Of a stretch of DNA of 53,779 nt, positions 42,660 to 51,382 are shown piece after piece. Positions within the stretch are counted from its first letter, which is position 1. Every line of letters starts with the position of its first letter. Position numbers and translations under genes: made by a program. Under the pieces are notes generated by a model, which was given only the letters and a program-made list of their open reading frames with translations, was not told the origin of the DNA and ran no database searches. Origin of the DNA: Marinovum algicola (GTDB taxonomy: Bacteria > Pseudomonadota > Alphaproteobacteria > Rhodobacterales > Rhodobacteraceae); contig NZ_FNYY01000026.1 of the NCBI RefSeq assembly GCF_900109145.1, positions 1 through 53,779 of the forward strand. The letters are read 5' to 3'.

Positions 42660-43661
42660 GTGATCAAGACGCCCTATCTGCTGTTTCTCGGTGACGCGCC
42701 CGATGCTCTAAAAGCCAAGGTGGCGCAGGGGATCAAGGACTGGCGGCCCGAGAATGCCGTGGGCCAGTTCCGCATGGAAGGCTGCAAGGCCGACCTGGGA
42801 CTGCCCGACATGGGGCTGGCCGAGGCCCGCGCCGCCGGTGCACAGACGCTGGTGATCGGTGTTGCCAACCGGGGCGGCGTGATCAGCCCGGCGTGGAAAA
42901 AGGTGCTGGTGGCGGCGCTGGAAGAGGGCTTCGACCTGGCCTCGGGCTTGCACAACCTGCTGCGCGACGAAGCGGATCTGGCGGCGGTGGCCAAGGCCTG
43001 CGGCCGCGAACTGCACGATGTGCGGGTGCCCGATGTGGACTATCCGATCGCCAATGGCGTCAAGCGCAGCGGCAAGCGGGTGCTGGCGGTGGGCACCGAT
43101 TGCTCGGTCGGCAAGATGTACACCGGGCTGGCGCTGGACCGTTCAATGAAGGCGGCGGGCCGCAAGAGCACGTTCCGCCCCACCGGGCAGACCGGTATCC
43201 TGATCACCGGCGAGGGCATCCCGCTTGACGCGGTGGTGGCGGATTTCATGGCCGGTTCGGTGGAATGGCTGACGCCCGACAATGACGCCGATCACTGGGA
43301 TATCATCGAGGGGCAGGGCAGCCTGTTCCACGTGTCGTTTTCCGGGGTGACGCTGGCGCTGATCCATGGCGGCCAGCCCGATGCGCTGATCCTCAGCCAC
43401 GAGCCGACGCGCAGTCACATGCGCGGATTGCCGGATTATGCCCTGCCGTCGCTCGAGGCGCTGCGCGACATGGCGCTGCCGCTGGCCCGGGTGGCCAACC
43501 CGGATTGCCAGGTCGTCGGGATTTCGGTCAATACCGCCGCGATGTCCGAGGATGAGGCGCTGGCCTGCCTGTCGGAAATCGAGGCGCGCATGGGGCTTCC
43601 CACGGTCGATCCGTTCCGGCAGGGTGCCGAACGTCTGGCCGAGGCGCTGGACGCGCTCTGA
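42660..43661 (+). CDS. dgcN: D-glutamate N-acetyltransferase DgcN (DUF1611)
   Basis: 333 residues from a GTG at 42660, chosen because AGGAGG lies 8 bases ahead; the open frame upstream is not protein-like. Motifs are YLLFLGDAPDALKAKVAQGI, the P-loop-like VGTDCSVGKMYTGLALD, RPTGQTGILITGEGIPLDAVV and IEGQGSLFHVSFSGVTL, all of the DUF1611/DgcN family. In the marine D-glutamate pathway DgcN acetylates D-Glu from acetyl-CoA to N-acetyl-D-Glu. The epimerase-like dgcA and a D-amino-acid transaminase follow, which supports this assignment. Confidence 0.9.
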   Translation: MIKTPYLLFLGDAPDALKAKVAQGIKDWRPENAVGQFRMEGCKADLGLPDMGLAEARAAGAQTLVIGVANRGGVISPAWKKVLVAALEEGFDLASGLHNLLRDEADLAAVAKACGRELHDVRVPDVDYPIANGVKRSGKRVLAVGTDCSVGKMYTGLALDRSMKAAGRKSTFRPTGQTGILITGEGIPLDAVVADFMAGSVEWLTPDNDADHWDIIEGQGSLFHVSFSGVTLALIHGGQPDALILSHEPTRSHMRGLPDYALPSLEALRDMALPLARVANPDCQVVGISVNTAAMSEDEALACLSEIEARMGLPTVDPFRQGAERLAEALDAL

Positions 43662-43730
43662 GCTCCGGGCCGCGAAGCCCCGAAGCGCGACGGCGCGGCG
43701 AATTATTGGAAAGCGAAGAAGGAGCGGGAT

Positions 43731-44693
43731 GTGATCGAAACACGCCGCGATACCTTCCGTCTGGCGGAAGTCTTTACCATTTCGCGCGGCTCGCGCAGCG
43801 AGGCGCAGGTGCTCACCGTGTCCGTCACCCGCGCGGGGGCGACCGGCCGGGGCGAATGTGTGCCCTATGCCCGCTACGACGAAACGCTGGACTCGGTGGC
43901 GGCGCAGATTGCCGGGCTGCCCGAGGCGATCACCCGCGCCGAGCTGCAAGAGGCGCTGCCGGCCGGCGCGGCGCGCAATGCGGTGGATTCCGCGCTCTGG
44001 GATCTTGAGGCGAAACGCAGCGGGCGGCGGGTCTGGGAGCTGGCCGGACTGCCGGCGCCGGGGCCCGAGATCACCGCTTTTACCCTGTCGCTCGACACGC
44101 CAGAGAAGATGCGGGCGCAGGCCGCCAAACATGCGCATCGGCCGCTGCTCAAGATCAAGCTGGGCACCCCGGATGACATGCCCCGGCTCGAGGCGGTACG
44201 CGCAGGCGCGCCGGATGCGCGGATCATCGTCGATGCCAACGAGGGCTGGAGCGCCGAGGTCTATGCGGATCTGGCGCCGCATCTGCGGCGGCTGGGCGTG
44301 GCACTGGTGGAGCAGCCGCTGCCCGCCGGCGAGGACGAGACGCTGCGCGGGCTGGAGCGGCTGGTGCCGATCTGTGCCGACGAGAGCTGCCATGACCGGG
44401 CCTCGCTGGCCGGACTGGCGGGCAAATACGACATGGTTAACATCAAGCTCGACAAGACCGGCGGGCTGACCGAGGCGCTGGCGCTGCGCGATGCGGCCCG
44501 GGCGGCGGGCCGTGACATCATGGTGGGCTGCATGGTCGGCTCGTCGTTGGCGATGGCGCCCGCCGTGCTGGTGGCCCAGGGCGCGGCGGTGACCGATCTT
44601 GACGGGCCGCTGCTTCTGGCCGAAGACCGCGCCGCACCGCTGCATTTCGATGAAAGGGGTGTGCACCCCTCTGACCCGGCCCTCTGGGGCTGA
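43731..44693 (+). CDS. dgcA: N-acetyl-D-glutamate racemase DgcA (enolase superfamily)
   Basis: 320 residues. It is a dipeptide-epimerase-like member of the enolase superfamily: the catalytic KxK in LLKIKLG, metal ligands in VDANEGW, VEQPLP and CADESCH, and the second lysine in NIKLDKTGGLTEAL. It should turn N-acetyl-D-Glu, made by DgcN, into N-acetyl-L-Glu for normal glutamate metabolism. It begins 69 bases after dgcN and is followed by dat 22 bases later. Confidence 0.9.
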   Translation: MIETRRDTFRLAEVFTISRGSRSEAQVLTVSVTRAGATGRGECVPYARYDETLDSVAAQIAGLPEAITRAELQEALPAGAARNAVDSALWDLEAKRSGRRVWELAGLPAPGPEITAFTLSLDTPEKMRAQAAKHAHRPLLKIKLGTPDDMPRLEAVRAGAPDARIIVDANEGWSAEVYADLAPHLRRLGVALVEQPLPAGEDETLRGLERLVPICADESCHDRASLAGLAGKYDMVNIKLDKTGGLTEALALRDAARAAGRDIMVGCMVGSSLAMAPAVLVAQGAAVTDLDGPLLLAEDRAAPLHFDERGVHPSDPALWG

Positions 44694-44715
44694 CCGCTGA
44701 CAGGAGAGACAGCCC

Positions 44716-45579
44716 ATGGCCCGCACCGTCTATCTCAACGGAGACTATCTGCCCGAGGACGAGGCCCGGGTCTCGATCTTTGATCGCGGCTTCCTGATGG
44801 CCGATGGCGTCTATGAGGTGACCTCGGTGCTGGGCGGCAAGCTGGTGGATTTTCCCGGCCATGCCCGGCGGCTGACCCGCTCGCTCGAGGCGCTCGACAT
44901 GGCGGTGCCGCTCACCGAGGCGGCGCTGCTGGAAATTCACCGCGAACTGGTGGCGCGCAACGCGCTCGACGACGGGCTGATCTATCTACAAGTCACCCGG
45001 GGGGCACCGGGCGACCGAGACTTCATCTTTCCCGATCCCGAAACCACGCCGCTGACCGTGGTGCTCTTTACCCAGGCCAAGCCGAACCTGGCCGAGAGCG
45101 CCGAGGCCGAGCGGGGGCTCAAGGTGATCTCGATCGACGACATCCGCTGGGGCCGGCGTGACATCAAGACGGTGCAGCTGCTCTATCCCTCGATGGGCAA
45201 GATGATGGCCAAGGCCGCCGGCGCCGATGACGCCTGGATGGTCGAGCAGGGCCTGGTGACCGAAGGCACCTCGAACAACGCCTATATCGTCAAGGACGGG
45301 CGGATCATCACCCGGGCGCTGTCGAACGACATCCTGCACGGCATCACCCGCGCCGCCGTGCTGCGCTTTGCCGAAGAGGCGCAGATGAAGGTCGAAGAGC
45401 GCAGTTTCAGCATCGACGAGGCGCAGGCAGCGGAAGAGGCTTTCATCACCTCGGCCTCGAGCTTTGTCACCCCGGTGGTGCAGATTGACGGCGTTGCGCT
45501 GGGCGCGGGGGCGCCGGGCCCGGTGGCGAAACGGCTGCGCCAGATCTACATCGAGGAAAGTCGCAAGGCCGCCCTCTGA
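44716..45579 (+). CDS. dat: D-amino-acid transaminase
   Basis: 287 residues, the standard length. It is a class IV PLP transaminase: VYLNGDYLPEDEARVSIFDRGF, IRWGRRDIKTVQLLYPSMGK with the PLP lysine, EGTSNNAYIVKDGRIITR and SNDILHGITRAAVL. It transfers amino groups between D-amino acids and 2-oxo acids with D-glutamate as the usual product or donor. With dgcN and dgcA it completes a D-amino-acid degradation operon, funnelling D-Ala and others into D-Glu. RBS GGAGAG precedes the ATG. The 338-base gap downstream shows no gene I can support. Confidence 0.93.
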   Translation: MARTVYLNGDYLPEDEARVSIFDRGFLMADGVYEVTSVLGGKLVDFPGHARRLTRSLEALDMAVPLTEAALLEIHRELVARNALDDGLIYLQVTRGAPGDRDFIFPDPETTPLTVVLFTQAKPNLAESAEAERGLKVISIDDIRWGRRDIKTVQLLYPSMGKMMAKAAGADDAWMVEQGLVTEGTSNNAYIVKDGRIITRALSNDILHGITRAAVLRFAEEAQMKVEERSFSIDEAQAAEEAFITSASSFVTPVVQIDGVALGAGAPGPVAKRLRQIYIEESRKAAL

Positions 45580-45917
45580 GTCCAGCTGCGGCACCGCGGC
45601 AACAGGTGGCAAGGATCGGCCGAGGCGGGACGCAAAAGCCACGCTTTCCTGCCGATATCTGCCGCTCACAGGCTTGGCACTTGAGGCCGCGCATGCGGCG
45701 TGGTGTCTGTGGCAAAGCGAGGCCGGAGCGATGCGTCCGGGCTGCATCAGGGGCGCCGCCGCCCGGTTTTTCCGGCGCGGTCATGGCAGCTCTCACTGCT
45801 TGGTGAGCGCTGCGTCTGGCCGAGGGCCGAGGGCCTGCCAGCCCGATCCCTGGCGATGTGCCCGGAGCCGACCCTGACGCCGCGTGACCGGATTGTGAGG
45901 GTAATTGGGGGGCAATT

Positions 45918-46196
45918 ATGCTGGAAGGCTTGATCGTTTTGGCCGCGGCTCTGTGTGGAGCTTTGGCGGGCGTTGCTCTCGGATGGCGGTTGCGCTCCGC
46001 GCTGATGGTGCGGCCGCCGCATGTGGCCGAGATCGAGGCGCTGCGGGCGGAGCTGCGCACCGCCATCGGCCTTCAGGCCGACAAGGACGCCCGTATTGCG
46101 ACTTTGGAGGCCGATCTCGAGGCCGAGCGCACCGGCTATGTCCGCTTCGAACAGGAACGCCGCGGCAGCCAACTGGCCAGGCGCCAGTTCGGCTGA
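45918..46196 (+). CDS. Small membrane-anchored coiled-coil protein
   Basis: 92 residues. The N-terminus MLEGLIVLAAALCGALAGVALGWRL is a single membrane anchor, followed by a charged coiled coil (EIEALRAELRTAIGLQADKD) and an Arg-rich end. No family is recognised; similar short proteins occur in Rhodobacterales. A terminator hairpin follows. Confidence 0.65.
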   Translation: MLEGLIVLAAALCGALAGVALGWRLRSALMVRPPHVAEIEALRAELRTAIGLQADKDARIATLEADLEAERTGYVRFEQERRGSQLARRQFG

Positions 46197-46222
46197 GGCC
46201 ATCCCGTCTTGCCCGTTTTTCC

Positions 46223-46246
46223 AATCGCGCCCTCCGGGGCGCGATT
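46223..46246 (+). terminator. Rho-independent terminator-like hairpin
   Basis: AATCGCGCCC (46223-46232), loop TCCG, then GGGCGCGATT (46237-46246), a perfect 10-bp stem followed by GTCGTTTG. It ends the small coiled-coil gene. Confidence 0.7.
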
Positions 46247-46297
46247 GTCGTTTGCGGGGTCGTGGTTTGGCGTGGCACACAAGCGCGTGAGGATTAC

Positions 46298-46312
46298 TAG
46301 ACGACCGGTCTA
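46298..46312. promoter_or_regulatory. TetR-type operator upstream of tetR-MDR operon
   Basis: TAGACGACCGGTCTA is an inverted repeat TAGAC-N5-GTCTA, 21 bases ahead of the TetR start. TAGAC/GTCTA half-sites are typical of NemR-like TetR repressors that control quinone- or aldehyde-responsive reductases, which fits the reductase gene downstream. Autoregulation is inferred. Confidence 0.7.
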
Positions 46313-46332
46313 TTATTTCTTAGGTCACCGGC

Positions 46333-46929
46333 ATGACAGAGCACAGCAAATCCGATCTCAAACGGCTGCACATCCTTGAAACCGGCCGCGCCCTGGTGGT
46401 CCGGCACGGTTTCGGCGGGGTCGGCATCGCCCGCATCCTCAAAGAATGCGGCATCCCCAAGGGGTCGTTTTACTACTACTTCGAGTCCAAGGAGGATTTC
46501 GGCAAGGCGCTGCTCGACCATTATGTCGAAACCTATCTGGCGCGATTCGACACGCTGATCGCCGGCCCCGGAGCGGCGCGCGACAAGCTCGATCGCTTCT
46601 GGCAGGCCTGGCTGGCGCAAGCCGGGGCCGAGGGCATTGCCAGCCAATGCCTTGTCGTCAAGCTGGGGGCCGAGGTGGCCGACCTGTCCGACGACATGCG
46701 GCTGATCCTCGACACCGGCATATCAGAGCTGGTGCGGCGCATTGCCGACCTGCTGCGGGCCGGGGCCGAAGAGGGCTCGATCCGCCGGTTCGATGCCCCA
46801 GAGGCCGTGGCCCGGATGCTCTATGCGAAATGGCTGGGGGCCGCCATTCTCGCCAAGCTCGCCCGCTCTCAGGCGCCGCTGCAACAGGCGCTTGCAGAGA
46901 CGACAGACCAACTCTCACGCACATCCTGA
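46333..46929 (+). CDS. TetR-family transcriptional regulator
   Basis: 198 residues. The N-terminal helix-turn-helix reads ILETGRALVVRHGFGGVGIARIL and the recognition part ECGIPKGSFYYYFESKEDFG. The helical C-terminal domain has one cysteine (SQCLVVKLGAEVADLS), which in NemR-like proteins can sense electrophiles. It starts 21 bases after its likely operator and 12 bases ahead of the reductase, so it probably represses both. Confidence 0.9.
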   Translation: MTEHSKSDLKRLHILETGRALVVRHGFGGVGIARILKECGIPKGSFYYYFESKEDFGKALLDHYVETYLARFDTLIAGPGAARDKLDRFWQAWLAQAGAEGIASQCLVVKLGAEVADLSDDMRLILDTGISELVRRIADLLRAGAEEGSIRRFDAPEAVARMLYAKWLGAAILAKLARSQAPLQQALAETTDQLSRTS

Positions 46930-46941
46930 AGGAAAATTGCA

Positions 46942-47919
46942 ATGAAAGCTGCCACGCACGATACATTCGGCGAGCCCGTCGAGGTGCTCGCATCCACCGA
47001 GGTGGAAAAACCCGCGCCAGCGGCGGGTGAGGTTCTGGTCAAGATGACCTTCTCGCCGATCCACAACCACGATCTCTGGACGGTGCATGGCAGCTACGGC
47101 TACAAGCCCGAGCTGCCCGGCGCCATCGGCGGGTCGGAAGCGCTGGGCACCATCGCCGAAGTCGGCGACGGCGTCGAGGCCGCGCTTGTCGGCCAGCGGG
47201 TGGCCGTTGCCGGTGTCCACGGCAGCTGGGCCGAGTATTTCACCGCCCCGGCCGGCGGCGTGCTTCCGCTTCCCGAGGCGATCAGCGACGCGGACGGCGC
47301 GCAGCTCATTGCCATGCCGTTCAGCGCGCTGTCGCTTCTCGAATCGCTGAAAGCCAAGGAAGGCGATTGGATCATCCAGACCGCAGCCAACGGCGCGGTC
47401 GGCAAGATCATGGTGGCGCTGGCGAAATCCCGCGGCATCCACCTGCTGAATCTGGTGCGCCGGCCCGAGGCGGCGGCAGAGCTCGAGGCGCTGGGCGCCG
47501 AGCACGTGCTTCCGACTTCGGACGAGGGCTGGCAGGACAGGGCGGCGGCGCTGGTGGGCGACCGGGCGGTTTCGGCCATCGATTCGGTGGGCGGCGAGGT
47601 CTCAGCCGCGCTTGTCGATCTGCTGGCATCGGATGGCGAGCTGGTGGTCTTTGGCACCGCGACCGGCGCGCCGATGCCGCTGTCGTCCGGGGCGCTGATC
47701 ATGAAGCAGATCACCGTGCGCGGATTCTGGGGGTCGCGGGTCAGCGCCGAGATGGCGCCGGAAGAGCGCAAGCGGCTGATCACCGAGCTTGTGACCCTGG
47801 CCGCACAGGGAGCGCTGCGGCTCGACGTCGGCGGCACTTACGGGCTCGACGACGTGAGCGAAGCGGTCACGGCCGCCCGTACCCCGGGCCGATCCGGCAA
47901 GATCCTGCTGCGCGGCTGA
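46942..47919 (+). CDS. MDR-family NAD(P)H quinone/enal reductase-like protein
   Basis: 325 residues. It has a medium-chain dehydrogenase fold with the substrate domain GGSEALGTIAEVGDGVEAALVGQRVAV and the nucleotide-binding part IQTAANGAVGKIMVALAKSRGI, but no catalytic-zinc cysteines, as in zinc-less quinone or enoyl reductases (QOR/MECR-like). It would reduce an electrophilic quinone or alpha,beta-unsaturated carbonyl with NADPH. The TetR gene in front and the NemR-like operator support a stress-detoxification role. Confidence 0.85.
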   Translation: MKAATHDTFGEPVEVLASTEVEKPAPAAGEVLVKMTFSPIHNHDLWTVHGSYGYKPELPGAIGGSEALGTIAEVGDGVEAALVGQRVAVAGVHGSWAEYFTAPAGGVLPLPEAISDADGAQLIAMPFSALSLLESLKAKEGDWIIQTAANGAVGKIMVALAKSRGIHLLNLVRRPEAAAELEALGAEHVLPTSDEGWQDRAAALVGDRAVSAIDSVGGEVSAALVDLLASDGELVVFGTATGAPMPLSSGALIMKQITVRGFWGSRVSAEMAPEERKRLITELVTLAAQGALRLDVGGTYGLDDVSEAVTAARTPGRSGKILLRG

Positions 47920-47926
47920 GTGCTGC

Positions 47927-47961
47927 GCCCCTCCCCGCCGATCCGCCGGCAGGGGAGGGGC
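47927..47961. terminator. Terminator hairpin between convergent genes
   Basis: GCCCCTCCCC (47927-47936) pairs perfectly with GGGGAGGGGC (47952-47961). It lies between the ends of the MDR and DUF1244 genes. Confidence 0.7.
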
Positions 47962-47969
47962 CTCAGGGC

Positions 47970-48281
47970 TCAGCCCTTGTCGACGTTCTCGGCAAAGGCG
48001 GTCTTGAAGGCCTCGCGCTGATCGTCGCTGGCCTCGGACTGATGGGCGGCTTTCCAGTCGGAATAGGGCATGCCGTAAAAGATTTCGCGCGCCTCTTCCT
48101 TGTCCATCTCGATGCCGCGTTCGTTGGCGGCCTCCTGATACCAGCGCGACAGGCAGTTGCGACAGAACCCGGCCAGGTTCATCAGGTCGATGTTCTGCAC
48201 GTCAGTGCGCTTGTCCATCAGATGCGCGCGCAGGGTGCGAAAGGCGGCGGCTTCAAGCTCGATACGGGTCTGGTCGTCCAT
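47970..48281 (-). CDS. DUF1244 family protein
   Basis: 103 residues from the ATG at 48281. The family motif MNLAGFCRNCLSRWYQEAANERG with two close cysteines, then EAREIFYGMPYSDWK, is diagnostic. DUF1244 proteins are small, widespread in Proteobacteria and of unknown function. A longer open frame to 48359 is less likely. The next gene upstream on this strand is the lytic transglycosylase. Confidence 0.9.
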   Translation of the reverse strand: MDDQTRIELEAAAFRTLRAHLMDKRTDVQNIDLMNLAGFCRNCLSRWYQEAANERGIEMDKEEAREIFYGMPYSDWKAAHQSEASDDQREAFKTAFAENVDKG

Positions 48282-48340
48282 GGTGCGGGTCTCCCTTGGG
48301 TTCGGGATGAATATGGGGGGCTGCGGTGCGCGGGAAAAGG

Positions 48341-48928
48341 TCAGCGGGCGTGGCGACACCGGGCCAGCTGCACCTGATAGGTGATCGACCGGGTGCCGAC
48401 CTCATCGGCGACGCGCAGCAGCCAGGCCTTGCTGTTGTAGGACTGGCGGGCAAACCCAGTGTGGCCTTCGTGATAGGCCAGATACTGGTTGCGCGCATCT
48501 ACCAGCGACACGCCGTTGCGGGCGCGGGTCTTGTTCATATACCAGCCCATGAAATCCGTGGCATCGTTGATCCGGTCGCGCTTGGCACGGCGCTTGCCGG
48601 TCTCTTCGCGGTATTCGTCCCAGGTGGCGTCGAGCGCCTGGGAATAGCCGAAGGCCGAACTTTGCCGGCCCATCGGGATTACCCCCAGCGTGTAGCGCAG
48701 CGGCGTGCGGGCATTGCCGACGAATTTGCTCTCCTGGTAGATCGTGGCCATCTGCACATGCACCGGGACGCCCCAGCGCCGCTCCGTGGCGCGGAAGGCC
48801 CGGAAATATTTCGGGCGCTCCTCAAGAATTGCACAGGCGTCATCGAGATTGCGCGGCGCCGATTGATTGCCGCCGCCACAGGACGCAACGGCGAGCACCA
48901 TAACCATGGCGCGAAGGACTCTGCTCAT
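48341..48928 (-). CDS. Lytic transglycosylase-type lipoprotein
   Basis: 195 residues from the ATG at 48928; an earlier ATG in the frame gives a non-signal N-terminus. MSRVLRAMVMVLAVASCGGG is a lipoprotein signal with the cysteine in ASCGG. The mature domain fits the SLT goose-lysozyme-like fold: VQMATIYQESKFVGNART with the catalytic Glu, SSAFGYSQALDATWDEYR, and AYHEGHTGFARQSY. It would cleave peptidoglycan at the cell envelope. Confidence 0.88.
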   Translation of the reverse strand: MSRVLRAMVMVLAVASCGGGNQSAPRNLDDACAILEERPKYFRAFRATERRWGVPVHVQMATIYQESKFVGNARTPLRYTLGVIPMGRQSSAFGYSQALDATWDEYREETGKRRAKRDRINDATDFMGWYMNKTRARNGVSLVDARNQYLAYHEGHTGFARQSYNSKAWLLRVADEVGTRSITYQVQLARCRHAR

Positions 48929-49155
48929 TTGCCTCTCGCTCGTGTATTTGGTCTTTTGTTTTGTCGCAGTGTAGCGAAAATCGCCTGACAGGGAAATCAC
49001 GTTTTCCCGGGCGGCGGGCTTTGAGCGGGCCTGCACCCGGGCCGCTGCCGGGCCACTGTATGACCATGGGTCACAGTTTGTTTCCTTGATTTCCCGGCGG
49101 AAAATTGGACATTTCCCCCTTGATGACGCTAACCTGTGGCGGTAGAGGCCCCGGA

Positions 49156-49482
49156 ATGCACACAGCACGCGCAAAATATCATTTGGGACAGGTGGTCCGG
49201 CACAAGAAGCACCCGTTTCGCGGCGTGGTCTTCGATGTCGACCCTGAATTCAACAACACCGAGGAATGGTACAACGCCATTCCCGAGGACAGCCGACCCA
49301 AGCGCGAACAGCCGTTCTATCACCTGCTCGCCGAGAACGATCAGAGCTTCTACGTGGCTTACGTGTCCGAGCAGAACCTTGTCGCAGATTATTCCGGACG
49401 GCCTGTGGATCACCCGGATATCCCCGATCTCTTCGGCGAATTCGAAGATGGATCCTATCCTCTGCACTTCCAGCTGAATTGA
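49156..49482 (+). CDS. hspQ: Heat-shock protein HspQ (YccV-like)
   Basis: 108 residues from the ATG at 49156. AKYHLGQVVRHKKHPFRGVVFDVDPEFNNTEEWY is the YccV-like hemimethylated-DNA-binding fold. In enterobacteria HspQ modulates Lon protease and DnaA stability. It lies tail-to-tail with ggt. Confidence 0.92.
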   Translation: MHTARAKYHLGQVVRHKKHPFRGVVFDVDPEFNNTEEWYNAIPEDSRPKREQPFYHLLAENDQSFYVAYVSEQNLVADYSGRPVDHPDIPDLFGEFEDGSYPLHFQLN

Positions 49483-49488
49483 GGGGAC

Positions 49489-49507
49489 GGTGGGTTGCAA
49501 ACCCACC
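49489..49507. terminator. Hairpin between hspQ and ggt
   Basis: GGTGGGTT (49489-49496), loop GCA, then AACCCACC (49500-49507), followed by AAAAT. It is a perfect 8-bp stem between convergent genes. A degenerate copy (GTAGGGTGG ... CCAACC) lies just after it. Confidence 0.6.
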
Positions 49508-49558
49508 AAAATCGCCCCGTAGGGTGGATTTCCAACCAACCGCCGCCGAACATCCCGC

Positions 49559-51136
49559 TCAATATCCGATCGCGCAGCCGTCCTTGCGGGCGTCCGAGGC
49601 GCCTTCGAGCACGCCGCTGGCATGCATGCGGATCGCCTGCGCCCCGCCGATCGGCTCGGTCGGGGTCACCACATCATGCCCCAGCGCCGCCAGCTTTGCC
49701 GCCACCTCCGGGCTGTAGCCCCGTTCGAGCTGAAGCCGGCCATCGTCGAAAAAGGCGCGCGGAGCATCCACGGCGGCTTGCGGATCCATGCCGTAGTCGC
49801 GCAGGTTTGTGACAAAGCGGGCATGGCCGCAGGACTGGTACTGCCCGCCCATCACGCCGAACGGCATTTCGATGCGCCCGGCCGCGCCCAGCATGCCGGG
49901 AATGATGGTGTGCAGCGGGCGCTTGCCCGGGCCGAACTCGTTGGGATGGCCTTCGCGCAGGTTAAAACCGCAGCCGCGGTTGTGCAGCAGCAGGCCGAAT
50001 TTCGGACAGGCGAGGCCCGACCCGAAACTGTGGAAAATCGAATGGATCAGCGATACCGCCATACCGTCGCGATCGACCGCGGTGATGTAGATCGTGTCCC
50101 GGTGCACCGATTCGGCGATCCGCGACGGCCCCGGCAACGCCCGGCCCGGATCGATCCGCGCGGCCAGCTCGGCGGCCAGCGCCGGGCTGCACATCTGCGC
50201 CGTGGCATCCAGAACGTCGGGATCGGCAATCAGCCGGTTGCGGCTGTCATAGGCCAGCTTGCCGGCCTCGCTCTCGAGATGGGTGCGGGCGGCTCCAAAC
50301 GGGTCCATCGAGGCCAGATCGAACCGCGCGAGAATGTTGAGCAGCAGGATGGCGGTCGCGCCCTGGCCGTTCGGCGGATGTTCGAAAACTTCGGTGGCGC
50401 GGTACTGTCCGGTGATCGGCGTGGTCTCTTCGCCCCGGGTGGCGGCGAAATCCCCGGCGCAGTGCCGGCCGCCGACGGCCGCCAGCGCGGCCATCATGTC
50501 CTCGGCCACCTCGCCCTGGTAGAAGGCCGGCGCACCATGCCGGGCGATGCGGCGCATCACCTCGGCCTGGCCCGGCGCGCGGAACAGATCGCCCGGTTTC
50601 AGCGGTCGCCCGTCCCGGAGGTAGAAGTCGCGCGCCACGCCTTGCAGCCGCGGCGCCTTGTTGGGCCAGTCAAACCCCACGCGATCGGCCACCGGCACGC
50701 CCTCTTCGGCATAGCGGATCGCTGGCTGGAGCAATCGGTCGAGGCCTAGGCGGCCATGGCTCTCGGACATTCGGCAAAATGCCTCGACCGCGCCGGGGAC
50801 GGTGACCGCATCCGCGCTGCCATCGGGGATCGTGTCGTGGCCGGCCGCGCGCAGCCGTGCCGCATCGGCCGCCGCCGGTGCGCGGCCCGAGCCGTTGAAG
50901 CCCAGCACGCGCTCCGCCCCTGCCGGTTTGATCAGGGCAAAGCAATCGCCCGCCAGCCCGCACATATGCGGCTCGCAGAGGCTCATCAGCAAGGCGCCGC
51001 AGATTGCCGCGTCCATCGCCGTGCCGCCGTCTTTCAGGCAGGCCAGGGCCTCGGCCGCGGCCAGCGGATGCGAGGTGGCGACCATGCCGTTGGTGGCTCG
51101 CACCGGCGACCGTCCGGGAAGATGAAAATCGCGCAT
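49559..51136 (-). CDS. ggt: Gamma-glutamyltransferase family protein (YwrD-like)
   Basis: 525 residues from the ATG at 51136. N-terminal motifs are ATNGMVATSHPLAAAEALACL and GGTAMDAAICGALLMSLCEPHMCGLAGD. The Ntn nucleophile Thr lies in HRDTIYITAVDRDGMAVSL, followed by SIFHSFGSG. The family self-cleaves before that Thr and removes gamma-glutamyl groups, as from glutathione. There is no signal peptide, so it is likely cytoplasmic, as in YwrD-type members. It is oriented away from the anti-sigma pair. Confidence 0.88.
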   Translation of the reverse strand: MRDFHLPGRSPVRATNGMVATSHPLAAAEALACLKDGGTAMDAAICGALLMSLCEPHMCGLAGDCFALIKPAGAERVLGFNGSGRAPAAADAARLRAAGHDTIPDGSADAVTVPGAVEAFCRMSESHGRLGLDRLLQPAIRYAEEGVPVADRVGFDWPNKAPRLQGVARDFYLRDGRPLKPGDLFRAPGQAEVMRRIARHGAPAFYQGEVAEDMMAALAAVGGRHCAGDFAATRGEETTPITGQYRATEVFEHPPNGQGATAILLLNILARFDLASMDPFGAARTHLESEAGKLAYDSRNRLIADPDVLDATAQMCSPALAAELAARIDPGRALPGPSRIAESVHRDTIYITAVDRDGMAVSLIHSIFHSFGSGLACPKFGLLLHNRGCGFNLREGHPNEFGPGKRPLHTIIPGMLGAAGRIEMPFGVMGGQYQSCGHARFVTNLRDYGMDPQAAVDAPRAFFDDGRLQLERGYSPEVAAKLAALGHDVVTPTEPIGGAQAIRMHASGVLEGASDARKDGCAIGY

Positions 51137-51210
51137 CTGAACCTCCGTCGTGATGGATCGGAGGCTAGCGTCGCCTGGCGCAGAAGAAAATCGCGATTTC
51201 GGAGAAAGGG

Positions 51211-51260
51211 ACCTCGGCGCCGCGCACTGGGTGGGGGCTGTTAACACGCGGCGCCGAGGT
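51211..51260 (-). terminator. 14-bp perfect inverted repeat between ggt and the anti-sigma operon
   Basis: ACCTCGGCGCCGCG (51211-51224) and its exact complement CGCGGCGCCGAGGT (51247-51260) flank a 22-base loop. On the minus strand it follows the HATPase gene and is succeeded by CCCTTTCTCC, so it probably terminates that operon ahead of ggt. Confidence 0.6.
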
Positions 51261-51382
51261 GAAGCTATATGCAGCTACCCGTACTGTATCGCGTTCCATT
51301 CAGGCGTCGGTGGGATGGGATTGCGGCGGAACTGGGGCAAAGGCGCGAAACGGGCGGTAATTGATTGCAACTGTGCGCAATG

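Noticed and set aside
45580-45917. Small frames in the 338-base gap after dat
   Set aside because: They are Arg-rich, lack RBS support and have no coding signal; no RNA gene structure was seen.
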